A DNA stretch of 64,000 nucleotides from Pontibacter sp. E15-1 (GTDB lineage Bacteria > Bacteroidota > Bacteroidia > Cytophagales > Hymenobacteraceae), in the NCBI RefSeq assembly GCF_022601975.1, contig NZ_JAKVIR010000022.1, positions 48,341 to 112,340 on the forward strand, given 5' to 3'. The notes under the pieces were generated by a model. It was not told the DNA's origin. It saw only the letters and a program-made list of their open reading frames with translations, and made no database searches. Both the position numbers and the translations under genes were made by a program. Below, one piece after another: positions 33,671 to 43,435 of the stretch; the stretch's first letter is position 1, and each line of letters begins with the position of its first letter.

Positions 33671-34783
33671 ATGAAAGTAGCCCTTATCACAGGCATCACA
33701 GGGCAGGACGGGGCGTACCTGGCCGAGCTCCTATTGGAAAAAGGATACATGGTGCACGGCCTCAAGCGCCGCAGCTCCATGTTCAACACCGACCGGGTGG
33801 ACCATCTCTACCAGGACCCGCACGAGAGTGACGTGCGCTTCAAGATGCACTACGGCGACCTGACGGACTCGACCAACATCATCCGCATCATCCAGGAGAC
33901 GCAGCCTGACGAGATCTACAACCTGGCAGCCATGAGTCACGTGAAGGTGAGCTTCGACACGCCCGAGTACACGGCCAACGCCGACGGCATCGGCACGCTG
34001 CGCATACTCGAGGCAATCCGTATTCTGGGCCTGGTGGAGAAAACAAGGGTCTACCAGGCATCAACTTCTGAACTGTATGGTTTGGTGCAGGAGGTGCCGC
34101 AGTCGGAGACGACGCCTTTCTACCCGCGCTCACCTTACGCGGTGGCAAAGCTTTACGCTTACTGGATCACGGTCAACTACCGCGAGGCCTACGGCATGTT
34201 CGCCACCAACGGCATCCTCTTCAACCACGAGTCGCCGCTGCGGGGCGAGACGTTTGTGACGCGCAAGATCACCAGGGCCGCGGCGCGTATCGCCATGGGC
34301 CTGCAGGACAAACTCTATTTGGGCAACCTGGACTCCAAGCGCGACTGGGGCCATGCCAAGGACTACGTGGAGGCCATGTGGCGCATCCTGCAGCAGGACA
34401 CGCCGGAGGACTTCGTGATCGCAACGGGCGTGACCACCACCGTACGTGATTTCATTAAAATGGCTTTTGCGGAAGTTGGCTTTGAACTGGAGTTCAAAGG
34501 CGAAGGCGTAGAGGAGAAGGGATACATTGCAGCCTGCAAAAACCCGGAGTACCAGCTCGAGGTGGGCAGGGAGGTGGTAAGCGTGGATCCGAACTATTTC
34601 CGACCGACAGAGGTTGAGTTGCTTATCGGTGATGCTACCAAATCGAATACAAAGCTTGGCTGGATTCCAAAGTATGATCTGGCTGCCTTAGTGAAGGATA
34701 TGATGACTTCGGATCTGGAATTGTTCAAGCGCGATACCTACCTGAAACAAGGTGGGCATAAAGTGCTTAATTACCACGAGTAA
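33671..34783 (+). CDS. gmd: GDP-mannose 4,6-dehydratase
   Basis: 370 residues. Extended SDR: GITGQDGAYL (8-17), catalytic S131-T132 in STSELYG, Y156-x3-K160 in SPYAVAK, and the GMD-specific FNHESPLRGETFVTRKI block. It converts GDP-D-mannose to GDP-4-keto-6-deoxy-D-mannose, the substrate of fcl. Bases up to about 34440 are very GC-rich, like fcl; the last ~340 bases drop to ordinary composition with A/T-ending codons, which suggests a recombination joint inside the gene. Confidence 0.96.
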   Translation: MKVALITGITGQDGAYLAELLLEKGYMVHGLKRRSSMFNTDRVDHLYQDPHESDVRFKMHYGDLTDSTNIIRIIQETQPDEIYNLAAMSHVKVSFDTPEYTANADGIGTLRILEAIRILGLVEKTRVYQASTSELYGLVQEVPQSETTPFYPRSPYAVAKLYAYWITVNYREAYGMFATNGILFNHESPLRGETFVTRKITRAAARIAMGLQDKLYLGNLDSKRDWGHAKDYVEAMWRILQQDTPEDFVIATGVTTTVRDFIKMAFAEVGFELEFKGEGVEEKGYIAACKNPEYQLEVGREVVSVDPNYFRPTEVELLIGDATKSNTKLGWIPKYDLAALVKDMMTSDLELFKRDTYLKQGGHKVLNYHE

Positions 34784-34833
34784 AATAGCATAATCATTAC
34801 TCCTTATATTATTAAATGTAGGAGATGAAAAAA

Positions 34834-34884
34834 TCCCCACTTGGGGGTGGGGCCCTTCTTTAAAGATAAGGAGGGGCTGGGGTG
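34834..34884. repeat. Partial family B repeat between gmd and wzm
   Basis: CCCCACTTGGGGGTGGGGCCC followed by GGAGGGGCTGGGGTG matches the outer part of the family B elements. It sits in the 148-bp gmd-wzm gap, at a composition boundary. Confidence 0.5.
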
Positions 34885-34931
34885 ATTGAAATTTTATCTC
34901 CCAATAAATTATAAATTAACTTACCATTATA

Positions 34932-35783
34932 ATGAAAGAACAGGATGAGGATTGGACGATGGTTATTAAGCCTAGTTCCGGTCTGTTCGATTTACAATTA
35001 AAGGAAGTTTGGCGTTACCGAGATCTGCTTCAGATGTTTGTGCGGCGCGACTTTGTAGCTGTTTACAAACAAACCATACTAGGGCCTATCTGGTTTTTCC
35101 TGCAGCCGCTCTTTACTACCATTACATTTACGATTGTATTTGGTAAAATTGCTGGCATGTCAACCAATGGCGTTCCTCCTTTGTTGTTTTATATGGCAGG
35201 TATTGTAGGCTGGAATTATTTTGCTGAGTGCCTCAATACTACTTCAACCACATTTATCCAGAATGCCAATATTTTCGGTAAAGTATACTTTCCCCGGCTC
35301 ATTATGCCTCTTTCAATCATTGTGTCCAATCTCTTGAAATTTGGGGTGCAATTAATTCTGTTCCTTGTACTTCTTGGCTATTATATAATAAGAGGAGCAG
35401 ATGTACAGCCGAATATTTATCTTTTATTGGTTCCATTTTTAGTTTTATTAATGGCAGGCCTTGGGCTCGGTTTCGGGATGTTAATATCTGCTATGACGAC
35501 CAAATACCGCGATCTAAAGTTTTTGGTAGGTTTTGGTGTGCAATTAGCTATGTATGCTTCCCCTGTTATCTATCCCCTTTCTACCTTGCCGGAAAAGTAT
35601 AAGATTTATATTGCAGCTAATCCGATGTCAGGTATTATCGAAGCTTTTCGTTTTGCATTTTTAGGTTCCGGCACTCTTAACTGGAACTACTTAATTTATT
35701 CTACTTTATTTACTCTTGTCATTTTTATCCTGGGGGTAATTACTTTTAATAAAGTAGAAAAATCTTTCATGGATACGGTTTAA
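34932..35783 (+). CDS. wzm: ABC-2 type polysaccharide/O-antigen exporter permease
   Basis: 283 residues with six membrane helices and the family features LLQMFVRRDFVAVYKQTILGPIW (elbow helix, about 33-56) and VGWNYFAECL. It is the permease of a Wzm/Wzt-type exporter that moves undecaprenyl-linked glycan across the inner membrane. The ATPase gene starts 4 nt after its stop, so the two are translationally linked. Confidence 0.93.
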   Translation: MKEQDEDWTMVIKPSSGLFDLQLKEVWRYRDLLQMFVRRDFVAVYKQTILGPIWFFLQPLFTTITFTIVFGKIAGMSTNGVPPLLFYMAGIVGWNYFAECLNTTSTTFIQNANIFGKVYFPRLIMPLSIIVSNLLKFGVQLILFLVLLGYYIIRGADVQPNIYLLLVPFLVLLMAGLGLGFGMLISAMTTKYRDLKFLVGFGVQLAMYASPVIYPLSTLPEKYKIYIAANPMSGIIEAFRFAFLGSGTLNWNYLIYSTLFTLVIFILGVITFNKVEKSFMDTV

Positions 35784-35787
35784 TATA

Positions 35788-37080
35788 ATGAGCAATACTG
35801 TTATTAGAGTAGAGAATTTATCTAAGCAATATCGATTAGGTGAATTAGGTACGGGTACAATCTCGCATGACTTAAACCGCTGGTGGAATAAGGTGCGAGG
35901 GAAAGAAGATCCATACCTTAAGATTGGTGAGGTAAACGATAGAACTACTAAAGCAACAAGTGAGTACGCATGGGCACTTCAGGATATAAACTTTGAAGTT
36001 AAACAAGGCGAAGTGCTGGGTATTATCGGTAAAAATGGAGCAGGTAAATCGACACTCCTTAAACTACTTTCAAGAGTAACTGCCCCAACAACTGGTACTA
36101 TAAAAGCAAAAGGCCGTATTGCTTCGCTTTTAGAAGTAGGCACAGGATTCCATGAGGAGCTTACTGGCCGCGAAAATGTTTTCCTGAATGGAGCCATCAT
36201 GGGCATGAGTAAAGCTGAGATACGTTCTAAGTTCGATGAGATTGTTGCTTTCTCAGGTACTGAACGGTATATCGACACGCCTGTTAAGCGCTATTCTTCT
36301 GGTATGCGTGTACGGCTTGCCTTTGCTGTTGCTGCACACTTGGAACCCGAAATATTGATAGTGGATGAGGTTTTAGCAGTTGGAGATGCAGAATTTCAGA
36401 AAAAGGCAATTGGAAAAATGCAGGATGTAAGCAGAGGTGATGGTAGGACAGTTCTGTTCGTAAGCCATAATATGGCAGCTGTACAGGCTTTATGCACAAA
36501 TGGTTTAATTTTAAAAAATGGTACTGTTGATAATTTTGGTGAAATCAATAAAATGATAAACCATTATATTGACGATAATGGAAATGTTGATAAAACATTT
36601 AAAGAATGGCAACAGGGCAGTGGTCCAGGCAATTCTCAAATAGAATTAACTTCAGTATCTATAGTAGACGAAAATTTCCAACGTAAAGAGCAATTTTATC
36701 TAGATGAAAAAATCTTTATAAGTATAAAATTTAGAATTAATGAACCGGGCCTAAAAATAAATTTTTCCTTATCGCTTTATGGAAAAGGAGAAGAGTATAT
36801 ACTTTCATCTCCTTCGATTAATGATCCATTGTACAGAGTGCCATTAGACAGAGGAATTTACGAAGCAATATGTATAATTCCTTCTAGCTTATTTAATGAA
36901 GGTACATTTTACTTAAGTATTTTACTTGTTAATAACCAAAATCGAATAATTACCCAGTTAGATAAAATATTATCTATCACCTATATAGATGATGGTAAAA
37001 ATAGGGGTAATTATTTTGGTCATTGGAGTGGTTTAATTAGACCTAATTTATGTTGGAATACAAAAAAAATAAACTTTTAA
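35788..37080 (+). CDS. wzt: ABC exporter ATPase with C-terminal glycan-binding domain
   Basis: 430 residues. ABC domain (about 1-250): Walker A GIIGKNGAGKST (about 78-89), signature YSSGMRVRLAFA, Walker B EILIVDEVLAVGD, switch His in FVSHNMAA. Residues about 265-425 form a beta-rich Wzt_C-type domain, which in studied systems recognises the finished non-reducing end of the O-antigen before export. Composition drops sharply to AT-rich at the start of this C-terminal domain (about 36500), matching the variable, glycan-specific role. The next gene overlaps by 31 bp. Confidence 0.92.
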   Translation: MSNTVIRVENLSKQYRLGELGTGTISHDLNRWWNKVRGKEDPYLKIGEVNDRTTKATSEYAWALQDINFEVKQGEVLGIIGKNGAGKSTLLKLLSRVTAPTTGTIKAKGRIASLLEVGTGFHEELTGRENVFLNGAIMGMSKAEIRSKFDEIVAFSGTERYIDTPVKRYSSGMRVRLAFAVAAHLEPEILIVDEVLAVGDAEFQKKAIGKMQDVSRGDGRTVLFVSHNMAAVQALCTNGLILKNGTVDNFGEINKMINHYIDDNGNVDKTFKEWQQGSGPGNSQIELTSVSIVDENFQRKEQFYLDEKIFISIKFRINEPGLKINFSLSLYGKGEEYILSSPSINDPLYRVPLDRGIYEAICIIPSSLFNEGTFYLSILLVNNQNRIITQLDKILSITYIDDGKNRGNYFGHWSGLIRPNLCWNTKKINF

Positions 37081-38288
37081 GTAAAGTTTATCATTACGTT
37101 TTGTTACTAATTTCTAAATTTATTAAGACTACTTTTATTAAACCTTATATTGGTATAAAACAATATGATCTTCTCATTTTTGACGATATTTTCCCTTATG
37201 AAAAGTCTCTTTTCAGATATATTGAGTTTAATAATTATTTAGAAGGATTTAAAAAAACAAAGGTAGTATCCACCGGAACAGCATTAACAGTTCTTAATGC
37301 TAATAAAACAATTGCACAAGTTATAAAAGATTTTAAGCTAGAAAATCCTTCGAATAAAAGTTTTAAAATCATAGAGCATAAAGGTCTTGTAAACTTTAAT
37401 GCGAAATTGATTTACTGTATTTTTCTTAATAATATTTATGGAATTATAGATTTCGTTGATAAACACAAAATTCCATTTATTTTTACTCTTTATCCTGGAG
37501 GTGGGTTTAGGTTAAATGATGAAACTTCAGATAAAAAATTAACTAGAATTCTAAATTCTCCAAATCTGAAAAAAATTATTGCTACGCAAAACATCACTTA
37601 TGATTATTTAATTGATAACCACAACTGTCCTGAACATTTGATAGAATATATATTTGGTGTTGTGAGTAATACAACAATTGATAATGCCAAAATCGATTAT
37701 AAAAAGTGGAAGGTTAATAAAGATACATTTGATATATGCTTTATGGCTGGAAGATATACCCCTCAAGGTATTGATAAAGGTTATGATACTTTTATAGCTG
37801 TAGCAAAAGAACTCAACAAAGAATACGAATTCATTCGATTTCATATAGTGGGAGGTTTTGATCATAAAGTAATAGAAGTTTCTGATTTAGGAGATAATAT
37901 TACATTTTATGGTTACAGAGATTCAGATTTTTTAAATCATTTTTTCTCCAAAATTGATTTAATAATATCTCCTAATGTCCCTTTCAAACTTAGTAATGGG
38001 GCATTTGATGGATTCCCCTTAGGCTGTTGTGTTGAAGCATCATTAAATGGAGTTGCAGTATTAGCCAGCGATGAACTTAATCAAAATGATGGATATATAC
38101 CCAATGAAGAAATAATAATTATCAAACCTAACGCATCTGATATATTACTTGCAGTTAAGGATTTGATAACTAACTACCATAAAATGATTGAACTGGCAGA
38201 AAGAGGTAGACTAAAAACATTAAAACTTTACTCTAAAGAAGCACAACTAGAAAGAAGAAATAATTTATTAAAAGAGCTGATTCAATGA
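37050..38288 (+). CDS. Glycosyltransferase, GT4-like
   Basis: 412 residues, AT-rich. The C-terminal half has the GT-B nucleotide-sugar site: ICFMAGRYTPQGIDKGYDTFI (strand-loop start of the second domain, about 228-250), HIVGGFD, and a P-N-V-P...FPLGCCVEASLNGVAVLASDELNQND stretch in the E-x7-E position. The N-terminal half is divergent, so acceptor specificity cannot be told. The start overlaps wzt by 31 bases, and its stop overlaps the next ATG by 4, a tightly coupled operon. Confidence 0.75.
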   Translation: MLEYKKNKLLSKVYHYVLLLISKFIKTTFIKPYIGIKQYDLLIFDDIFPYEKSLFRYIEFNNYLEGFKKTKVVSTGTALTVLNANKTIAQVIKDFKLENPSNKSFKIIEHKGLVNFNAKLIYCIFLNNIYGIIDFVDKHKIPFIFTLYPGGGFRLNDETSDKKLTRILNSPNLKKIIATQNITYDYLIDNHNCPEHLIEYIFGVVSNTTIDNAKIDYKKWKVNKDTFDICFMAGRYTPQGIDKGYDTFIAVAKELNKEYEFIRFHIVGGFDHKVIEVSDLGDNITFYGYRDSDFLNHFFSKIDLIISPNVPFKLSNGAFDGFPLGCCVEASLNGVAVLASDELNQNDGYIPNEEIIIIKPNASDILLAVKDLITNYHKMIELAERGRLKTLKLYSKEAQLERRNNLLKELIQ

Positions 38289-39364
38289 TAAATGTTACAA
38301 AACCTTTTCTTCCTCCGTTGGAAGAGTATGAATATTACATAAAAGGAATTTGGAAAAGAGAGTGGTTAACAAATAACGGACCGCTAGTAAATGAACTTGA
38401 ACTGAGATTAAAAGATTACCTTGATGTACCTCACCTTTTTTTTGTAAGTAATGGTACAATTGCCTTGCAGCTTGCCATAAAAGTACTGGGCCTAAAAGGA
38501 GAAATCATTACCACGCCATTCTCTTTTGTTGCAACAACCAGTAGTATAGTCTGGGAAGGATGCATACCTGTATTCGTTGATATTGATCCTGCTACATTAA
38601 ATATTGATCCTGCTTTAATAGAGGCAGCAATTACTTCTAATACTACTGCAATTCTAGCTACTCATGTATATGGTAACCCCTGCGATGTTGATGCTATCCA
38701 AGTTATAGCAGATAAGTATAACTTAAAAGTTATTTATGATGGCGCTCATGCTTTCGGTACTAATTATAAGTCTAAATCAGTTTTTTCTTACGGTGATTTA
38801 AACACGTTAAGTTTCCATGCAACCAAGTTATTCCATACTACTGAAGGAGGAGCTATTATAACACATGATGCTTCTGTAGCCAAAGAAATTGCTCATATGC
38901 GAAACTTTGGTTATGATGGTCCTGAACATTTTTATGGATTAGGGATTAACGGAAAAAATAGTGAGTTCCATGCAGCTATGGGGCTTTGTAATCTTAAATA
39001 TGTTTCGGAAATTCTTTTACGGAGAAAAGAGCAATCAGAAAGATATAATACGAAGCTACTATCTTTAAAAGTATCAAAGCCTGTAATCAAACTACACATA
39101 GAGTATAACTATTCGTATTATCCAATAATTTTTGAAAGTGAGCAGGCACTTGTAAAAGCTGTTGAAGCATTGCATGGAGTATATGTATACCCCAGAAGAT
39201 ACTTCTATCCTTCTTTAGAAACATTAAATTATGTGCCCCAGCAAAAGGTATCAATCTCTAGCGATCATTCCAAAAGAGTACTTTGCCTGCCTTTATACCA
39301 TGATTTGTCTCTTGAAGAAATTGATATGATTTGTAGGGCATTATTGAGATCTCAAAATTATTAG
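38285..39364 (+). CDS. DegT/DnrJ/EryC1-type sugar aminotransferase (VioA-like)
   Basis: 359 residues. PLP lysine K181 in SFHATKLFHTTEGGA. The N-terminal block VTKPFLPPLEEYEYYIKGIW, then LTNNGPLVNELE, and TTPFSFVATTSSIVWEG are close to what I recall of VioA, the dTDP-4-amino-4,6-dideoxyglucose transaminase. It should aminate a 4-keto-6-deoxy nucleotide sugar using glutamate. The dTDP-glucose dehydratase genes (rmlA/rmlB) are not in the window; alternatively it could use the GDP-4-keto-6-deoxymannose made by gmd (perosamine route). The acetyltransferase downstream would acylate the new amine. Confidence 0.88.
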   Translation: MINVTKPFLPPLEEYEYYIKGIWKREWLTNNGPLVNELELRLKDYLDVPHLFFVSNGTIALQLAIKVLGLKGEIITTPFSFVATTSSIVWEGCIPVFVDIDPATLNIDPALIEAAITSNTTAILATHVYGNPCDVDAIQVIADKYNLKVIYDGAHAFGTNYKSKSVFSYGDLNTLSFHATKLFHTTEGGAIITHDASVAKEIAHMRNFGYDGPEHFYGLGINGKNSEFHAAMGLCNLKYVSEILLRRKEQSERYNTKLLSLKVSKPVIKLHIEYNYSYYPIIFESEQALVKAVEALHGVYVYPRRYFYPSLETLNYVPQQKVSISSDHSKRVLCLPLYHDLSLEEIDMICRALLRSQNY

Positions 39365-39367
39365 TAA

Positions 39368-39988
39368 ATGGTTATAATCGGTGCAAAAGGCCATGCAAAG
39401 GATGTTCTTTGTGTACTAGAAGACAACGGGTTTTCTAATAGATTGTATTTTTATGATGATGTATCTGAAGACTTACCTTCTGAGTTGTATGGAATTTATA
39501 CTATTCTTAAAACTTTTGAGGATGTTACTGAAGTTTTAAAACATGATCCAGATTTCATTATTGGTGTTGGAAATCCTTTCATTCGGCAACTCATGTGTAA
39601 CAAATTTACTACTGAAGGAGGCATTTTACAGTCTTTGATATCAAGAAGAGCACTAATTGGTAAGCATGAAGTTACAATAGAGCCAGGTGTAAATATAATG
39701 GCTAATGTTACAATTAGTAATAATGTTATAATAGGAGAGGGTACTTTAATAAATGCAGGAGTTTTAGTTCATCATGATGTTAGAATCGGAAAGTTTGTGG
39801 AAGTTTCCCCAGGTACAGTCGTAACCGGTGGTGTTACTATTGATGATTTTTCTATAATAGGATCAGGAGCAATTCTTCTACCTAAAATTAAGATAGGAAA
39901 AAATGTAATAATAGGAGCTGGTGCAGTTGTTACAAAATCTATTCCTAATAACACTAGAGTTAAGGGCATCCCCGCTACTTCCTTTTAA
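39368..39988 (+). CDS. NeuD/PglD/VioB-like sugar N- or O-acetyltransferase
   Basis: 206 residues. The N-terminal Rossmann-like part starts VIIGAKGHAKDVLCVLED (about 2-20), and GVGNPFIRQ lies near 63-72. A left-handed beta-helix of hexapeptide repeats runs from about 105 to 195, with the catalytic His in VHHDVRIGKF and the terminal GIPA motif. This PglD/NeuD arrangement acetylates amino sugars with acetyl-CoA. It is 3 nt behind the aminotransferase, so an N-acetylated 4-amino-6-deoxy sugar is the simplest product. Confidence 0.88.
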   Translation: MVIIGAKGHAKDVLCVLEDNGFSNRLYFYDDVSEDLPSELYGIYTILKTFEDVTEVLKHDPDFIIGVGNPFIRQLMCNKFTTEGGILQSLISRRALIGKHEVTIEPGVNIMANVTISNNVIIGEGTLINAGVLVHHDVRIGKFVEVSPGTVVTGGVTIDDFSIIGSGAILLPKIKIGKNVIIGAGAVVTKSIPNNTRVKGIPATSF

Positions 39989-39997
39989 TATCTTAAT

Positions 39998-40948
39998 ATG
40001 AAATCAGCTATAGTAACAAGGCCTGTTGTAAGCGTTTGCATGATTACTTATAATCATGAAAAGTTTATTACACAAGCTATAGAGGGTGTGCTTAAGCAAA
40101 AGACACAATTTCCTGTAGAGTTGATAATTGGAGATGATTGTAGTACTGACAGCACAAGAGCAATATGCATTGATTATCAAAATAGATATCCTCAAATTAT
40201 TAAGCTCAGATTACCGGATACTAATTTAGGTGTAATGCCTAATTTTATTGAAAATTTAAAAGCTTGTGGAGGTAAATATATAGCTTTATGCGAAGGTGAT
40301 GACTATTGGAATAATCCAACCAAACTTCAATGTCAGATTGATTTTTTAGAGGCCAATCCAGAGTATGTATTGAGCTTCCATGATGCTTTAGTTATACATC
40401 AGAATAAGAATCAGTTTACTGAAACTTTTAAGGAAAGGTTTGAGGAGCTTAGATGTAAAACAACATTTACTCACAAAAATGTTGTAGAAAAATGGTTTAT
40501 GCCAACTGCATCTATAGTTTTTAAGAATAACCTTATTAGGAAATGGCCCGAGTGGTTTAACAAGGTTTATAGTGGAGATTATACTTTGCAGCTACTTGTA
40601 TCACAATTTGGGCTGATAAAGTTCCATGACGAAATTTGGTGCACGCATATTAAACATGAAAGGGGCATAAGTCAGAGAATAGATCTTGATTTGTTTAGAC
40701 TTCACAGAAAAATATACCAATATGACAAATATATATGCTATTTTGATAAAAAATATAGATACTTATTTTCTAATACGTTACTTTATTTTTATAAAGAAAA
40801 GTTAAAATTAGAAAATATTTCTACTAAGAAAATAGAAGTTAAACTACGAATCCTTGTACTTAAATTGAAAATCAGATATTTATATTATTATCAGCAATTT
40901 TCAGCCTCAGAACTTAAAGCAAAAGCTATGCATAGATTTCTAAAATAA
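39998..40948 (+). CDS. Family 2 glycosyltransferase
   Basis: 316 residues. GT-A fold N-terminus: VSVCMITYNHEKFITQAIEGVLKQ, then LIIGDDCSTDSTRAI and CEGDDYWNNPTKL (the metal-binding DxD-like motif). Strong Lys/Ile-rich C-terminal tail. It transfers one sugar of the repeat unit; donor and linkage are unknown. It starts 9 nt after the acetyltransferase stop. Confidence 0.88.
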   Translation: MKSAIVTRPVVSVCMITYNHEKFITQAIEGVLKQKTQFPVELIIGDDCSTDSTRAICIDYQNRYPQIIKLRLPDTNLGVMPNFIENLKACGGKYIALCEGDDYWNNPTKLQCQIDFLEANPEYVLSFHDALVIHQNKNQFTETFKERFEELRCKTTFTHKNVVEKWFMPTASIVFKNNLIRKWPEWFNKVYSGDYTLQLLVSQFGLIKFHDEIWCTHIKHERGISQRIDLDLFRLHRKIYQYDKYICYFDKKYRYLFSNTLLYFYKEKLKLENISTKKIEVKLRILVLKLKIRYLYYYQQFSASELKAKAMHRFLK

Positions 40949-41211
40949 GTGCTCAGCCCTAAACCTGTTTTTGAGTCTTAATTATTAATTATAACAATAG
41001 AGAGTTTAATTACTGTTTAATATTAATTCGGTCTCAAATCTGAGGATAGTAAATTGGTGGTTAATGCTTGTAGATTAAAGCTCTTTATATAATTATTAAA
41101 CAACTTTTATTTTGCTCCCAGTATAAAACCAATTTTCTTTATTTATATGAAAGGGATTTGGCAATAGCATAAGGAATCAGTAAACGTTGCAAATAACTTC
41201 AGCAAAATTAC

Positions 41212-42294
41212 ATGTACAATCCATTAGTTAGCATTATTATTCCTCTATATAACAGAGAGCAATATATTTTAGCGACAATAAAATCAATAATAGATCAGAC
41301 TTATTGCAACTGGGAAGTAGTTGTCATAGATGATCACTCAGAAGATAATTCATACAATATTGTAGAGTCTCTCTCTAGCGTCGATAATAGAATAAAATTA
41401 TATAAAAGGCCAAGCGGCTTAAGAAAAGGTGCTTGTGCTTGTAGAAATCATGGTTTAAAATTAGCTAAAGGGGAATTCATTGTATTTTTAGACTCTGATG
41501 ATCTATTAGCTCATTACTGTTTACAAAAAAGGGTAAAAAATATTCTTTTATACCCTGACTATGATTATTGGATATACCCAATGATGCTTTTTAATAAAGA
41601 AATTGGTGATTTAGATATAATATCTAATATAAACTCTGAGGAGGATGACTTAGATAGATTTTTAAGTCGTGATCAAGTATGGCTTATCACAGGGCCAATT
41701 TGGCGTAAGGAAACATTGCTTAATCTTGGTGGATTCATTGAGACACTTCCTTCACAGCAAGACTATGATCTACATATTAGAGCACTAATTTATGATTACA
41801 AATATATTTATTTTGATCTACAATGTGATTCTTATTATAGACAGATTACATCTTCCCATCCAGGTAAAAAAGCGTTTACATTACTTCAACTCTTCCACCG
41901 TATAAATTTAATATTCAACATTTACAATTTATTAATTTTATCTCAAAAAGTTAATAAAAAAAGAAAAAGATTAATTAGTCATCAAATATTACATTTGGTA
42001 CAAAGAATAAGATGGAATAAAACCATCAATAATAGAGCTTCATTTTCTAATACTTTAAATTTTTGGGGAAAGGCATTTAAATTAAATATTATAGACTTTG
42101 TACAATTGATGTCAGGTTCATTATTTATATTAATAAGTTATTTTTATTTAGATGTTCGATTTAGAAGGCTTTATACATTAATAGTAAGAATTTTGAAACT
42201 TGTTTCTAATGATTTGTTTTTAGAACCGAAAAATACATTATGTAAAATACATTATTCATCCGTGATTGATACTTTAAAAAAAGATGCTAAATAA
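41212..42294 (+). CDS. Family 2 glycosyltransferase
   Basis: 360 residues. VSIIIPLYNREQYILATIKSIIDQTY, VVIDDHSEDNSYNIV and FLDSDDLLAHYCLQKR give a complete GT2 N-terminal domain with the DSDD metal site (about residue 98). The C-terminal 130 residues are hydrophobic and basic, suggesting membrane association. A 263-bp AT-rich gap without recognisable signals precedes it, so a new transcript may begin here. It overlaps the next gene by 11 bp. Confidence 0.88.
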   Translation: MYNPLVSIIIPLYNREQYILATIKSIIDQTYCNWEVVVIDDHSEDNSYNIVESLSSVDNRIKLYKRPSGLRKGACACRNHGLKLAKGEFIVFLDSDDLLAHYCLQKRVKNILLYPDYDYWIYPMMLFNKEIGDLDIISNINSEEDDLDRFLSRDQVWLITGPIWRKETLLNLGGFIETLPSQQDYDLHIRALIYDYKYIYFDLQCDSYYRQITSSHPGKKAFTLLQLFHRINLIFNIYNLLILSQKVNKKRKRLISHQILHLVQRIRWNKTINNRASFSNTLNFWGKAFKLNIIDFVQLMSGSLFILISYFYLDVRFRRLYTLIVRILKLVSNDLFLEPKNTLCKIHYSSVIDTLKKDAK

Positions 42295-43435
42295 AAAAGT
42301 TCTCTTCATTACTCATAATTGTAGTAGAACTGGTGCTCCGATTGCTCTTCTCCGTTTTATAAAATTTCTAAAGTTGTCGGATCCCTCTTTTGATGGAGTA
42401 TTGCTATTGAGAAACTCAGGTCCTTTAAAAGATGAATTTAAAAAGTATATTAAAGTAATTGAGTTTCTACCAGAGAAATTTTATATAAAAAAAAATATTT
42501 TCTCCTTTATTATTAACAGAATTAAACTAAAATTCTATAAGAAAGCTATGTTAAAGCTAATAATAGAAGAGAAATTTGATTTAGTTTATTCTAATACAAT
42601 TGTAAATCTGAATGTTCTAGAGTTTCTTGAACCTTTAAAACTTAATATTATAGTTCATTTTCATGAACTCCAAAATACTGTTGATCATTATGGTGGAAAT
42701 ATAATAGTTGAAAAAACTAATAAAATTGCTAAGCATTTTATAGCAGTTAGTAAGGCAAGTGCTGCCTGTTTGACTGAAAATGGTGTCTGCAAAGAAAAAA
42801 TATCAGTTGTATATAATTCGTTAGATGTTAATTCTATATTTATTGATACAAAGAAATTAAATTGCCCCTCTTTAAATAAATCAATAAATACTTTTGTAGT
42901 AGGTGGTTGTGGTTCAATAATTCATCTTAAAGGATATGATCTATTCATTGAAGTTGCAAATATAGTCATCAATCAAAAGGGATATAATGATATAAAATTT
43001 TTTTGGGTAGGTCATCATGCATCTAAAGAGGTAATGCAAGCAATTGGACAAAAGATTTCTATGTATAATTTATACGAAAATGTAAGTTTCATTGGGCAGG
43101 TTAGCGAGCCATATGCTTTTTTTAATGAAATTGACTTATTACTGTTTACATCAAGAAGTGAATCCTTTGGACTAACAGCTATAGAGGCAGCACTATTTGA
43201 GAAACCTACCATATGTTTTGATAATTCAGGTGGAGTCATTGAATTCGTAGATAGTGATTGTGGTATTATTGTGCCTCAATTAGATGTGAGAGCAATGGCG
43301 GAAGCAGTTATACAACTTTATAATAGTTCAAATGAAAGAACAGAACTTGGGATAAAAGCGAAGAAAAAAGTTGTTGAAAATCATTCACAGGTCATACAGT
43401 TACCTAAGCTAATTAATACAATTAACTCATTATGA
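42284..43435 (+). CDS. GT4 glycosyltransferase
   Basis: 383 residues, GT-B fold. N-terminal VLFITHNCSRTGAPIALLRFIKFL is the typical acceptor-domain start; VHFHELQNTVDHYGG and AVSKASAACL are interdomain landmarks; the C-terminal domain has VGGCGSIIHLKGYDLFIEVA and the E-x7-E motif in SRSESFGLTAIEAALFEKPTI. Inverting/retaining class cannot be proven but GT4 enzymes retain. It overlaps the next gene by 4 bp (ATGA). Confidence 0.9.
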   Translation: MLNKKVLFITHNCSRTGAPIALLRFIKFLKLSDPSFDGVLLLRNSGPLKDEFKKYIKVIEFLPEKFYIKKNIFSFIINRIKLKFYKKAMLKLIIEEKFDLVYSNTIVNLNVLEFLEPLKLNIIVHFHELQNTVDHYGGNIIVEKTNKIAKHFIAVSKASAACLTENGVCKEKISVVYNSLDVNSIFIDTKKLNCPSLNKSINTFVVGGCGSIIHLKGYDLFIEVANIVINQKGYNDIKFFWVGHHASKEVMQAIGQKISMYNLYENVSFIGQVSEPYAFFNEIDLLLFTSRSESFGLTAIEAALFEKPTICFDNSGGVIEFVDSDCGIIVPQLDVRAMAEAVIQLYNSSNERTELGIKAKKKVVENHSQVIQLPKLINTINSL

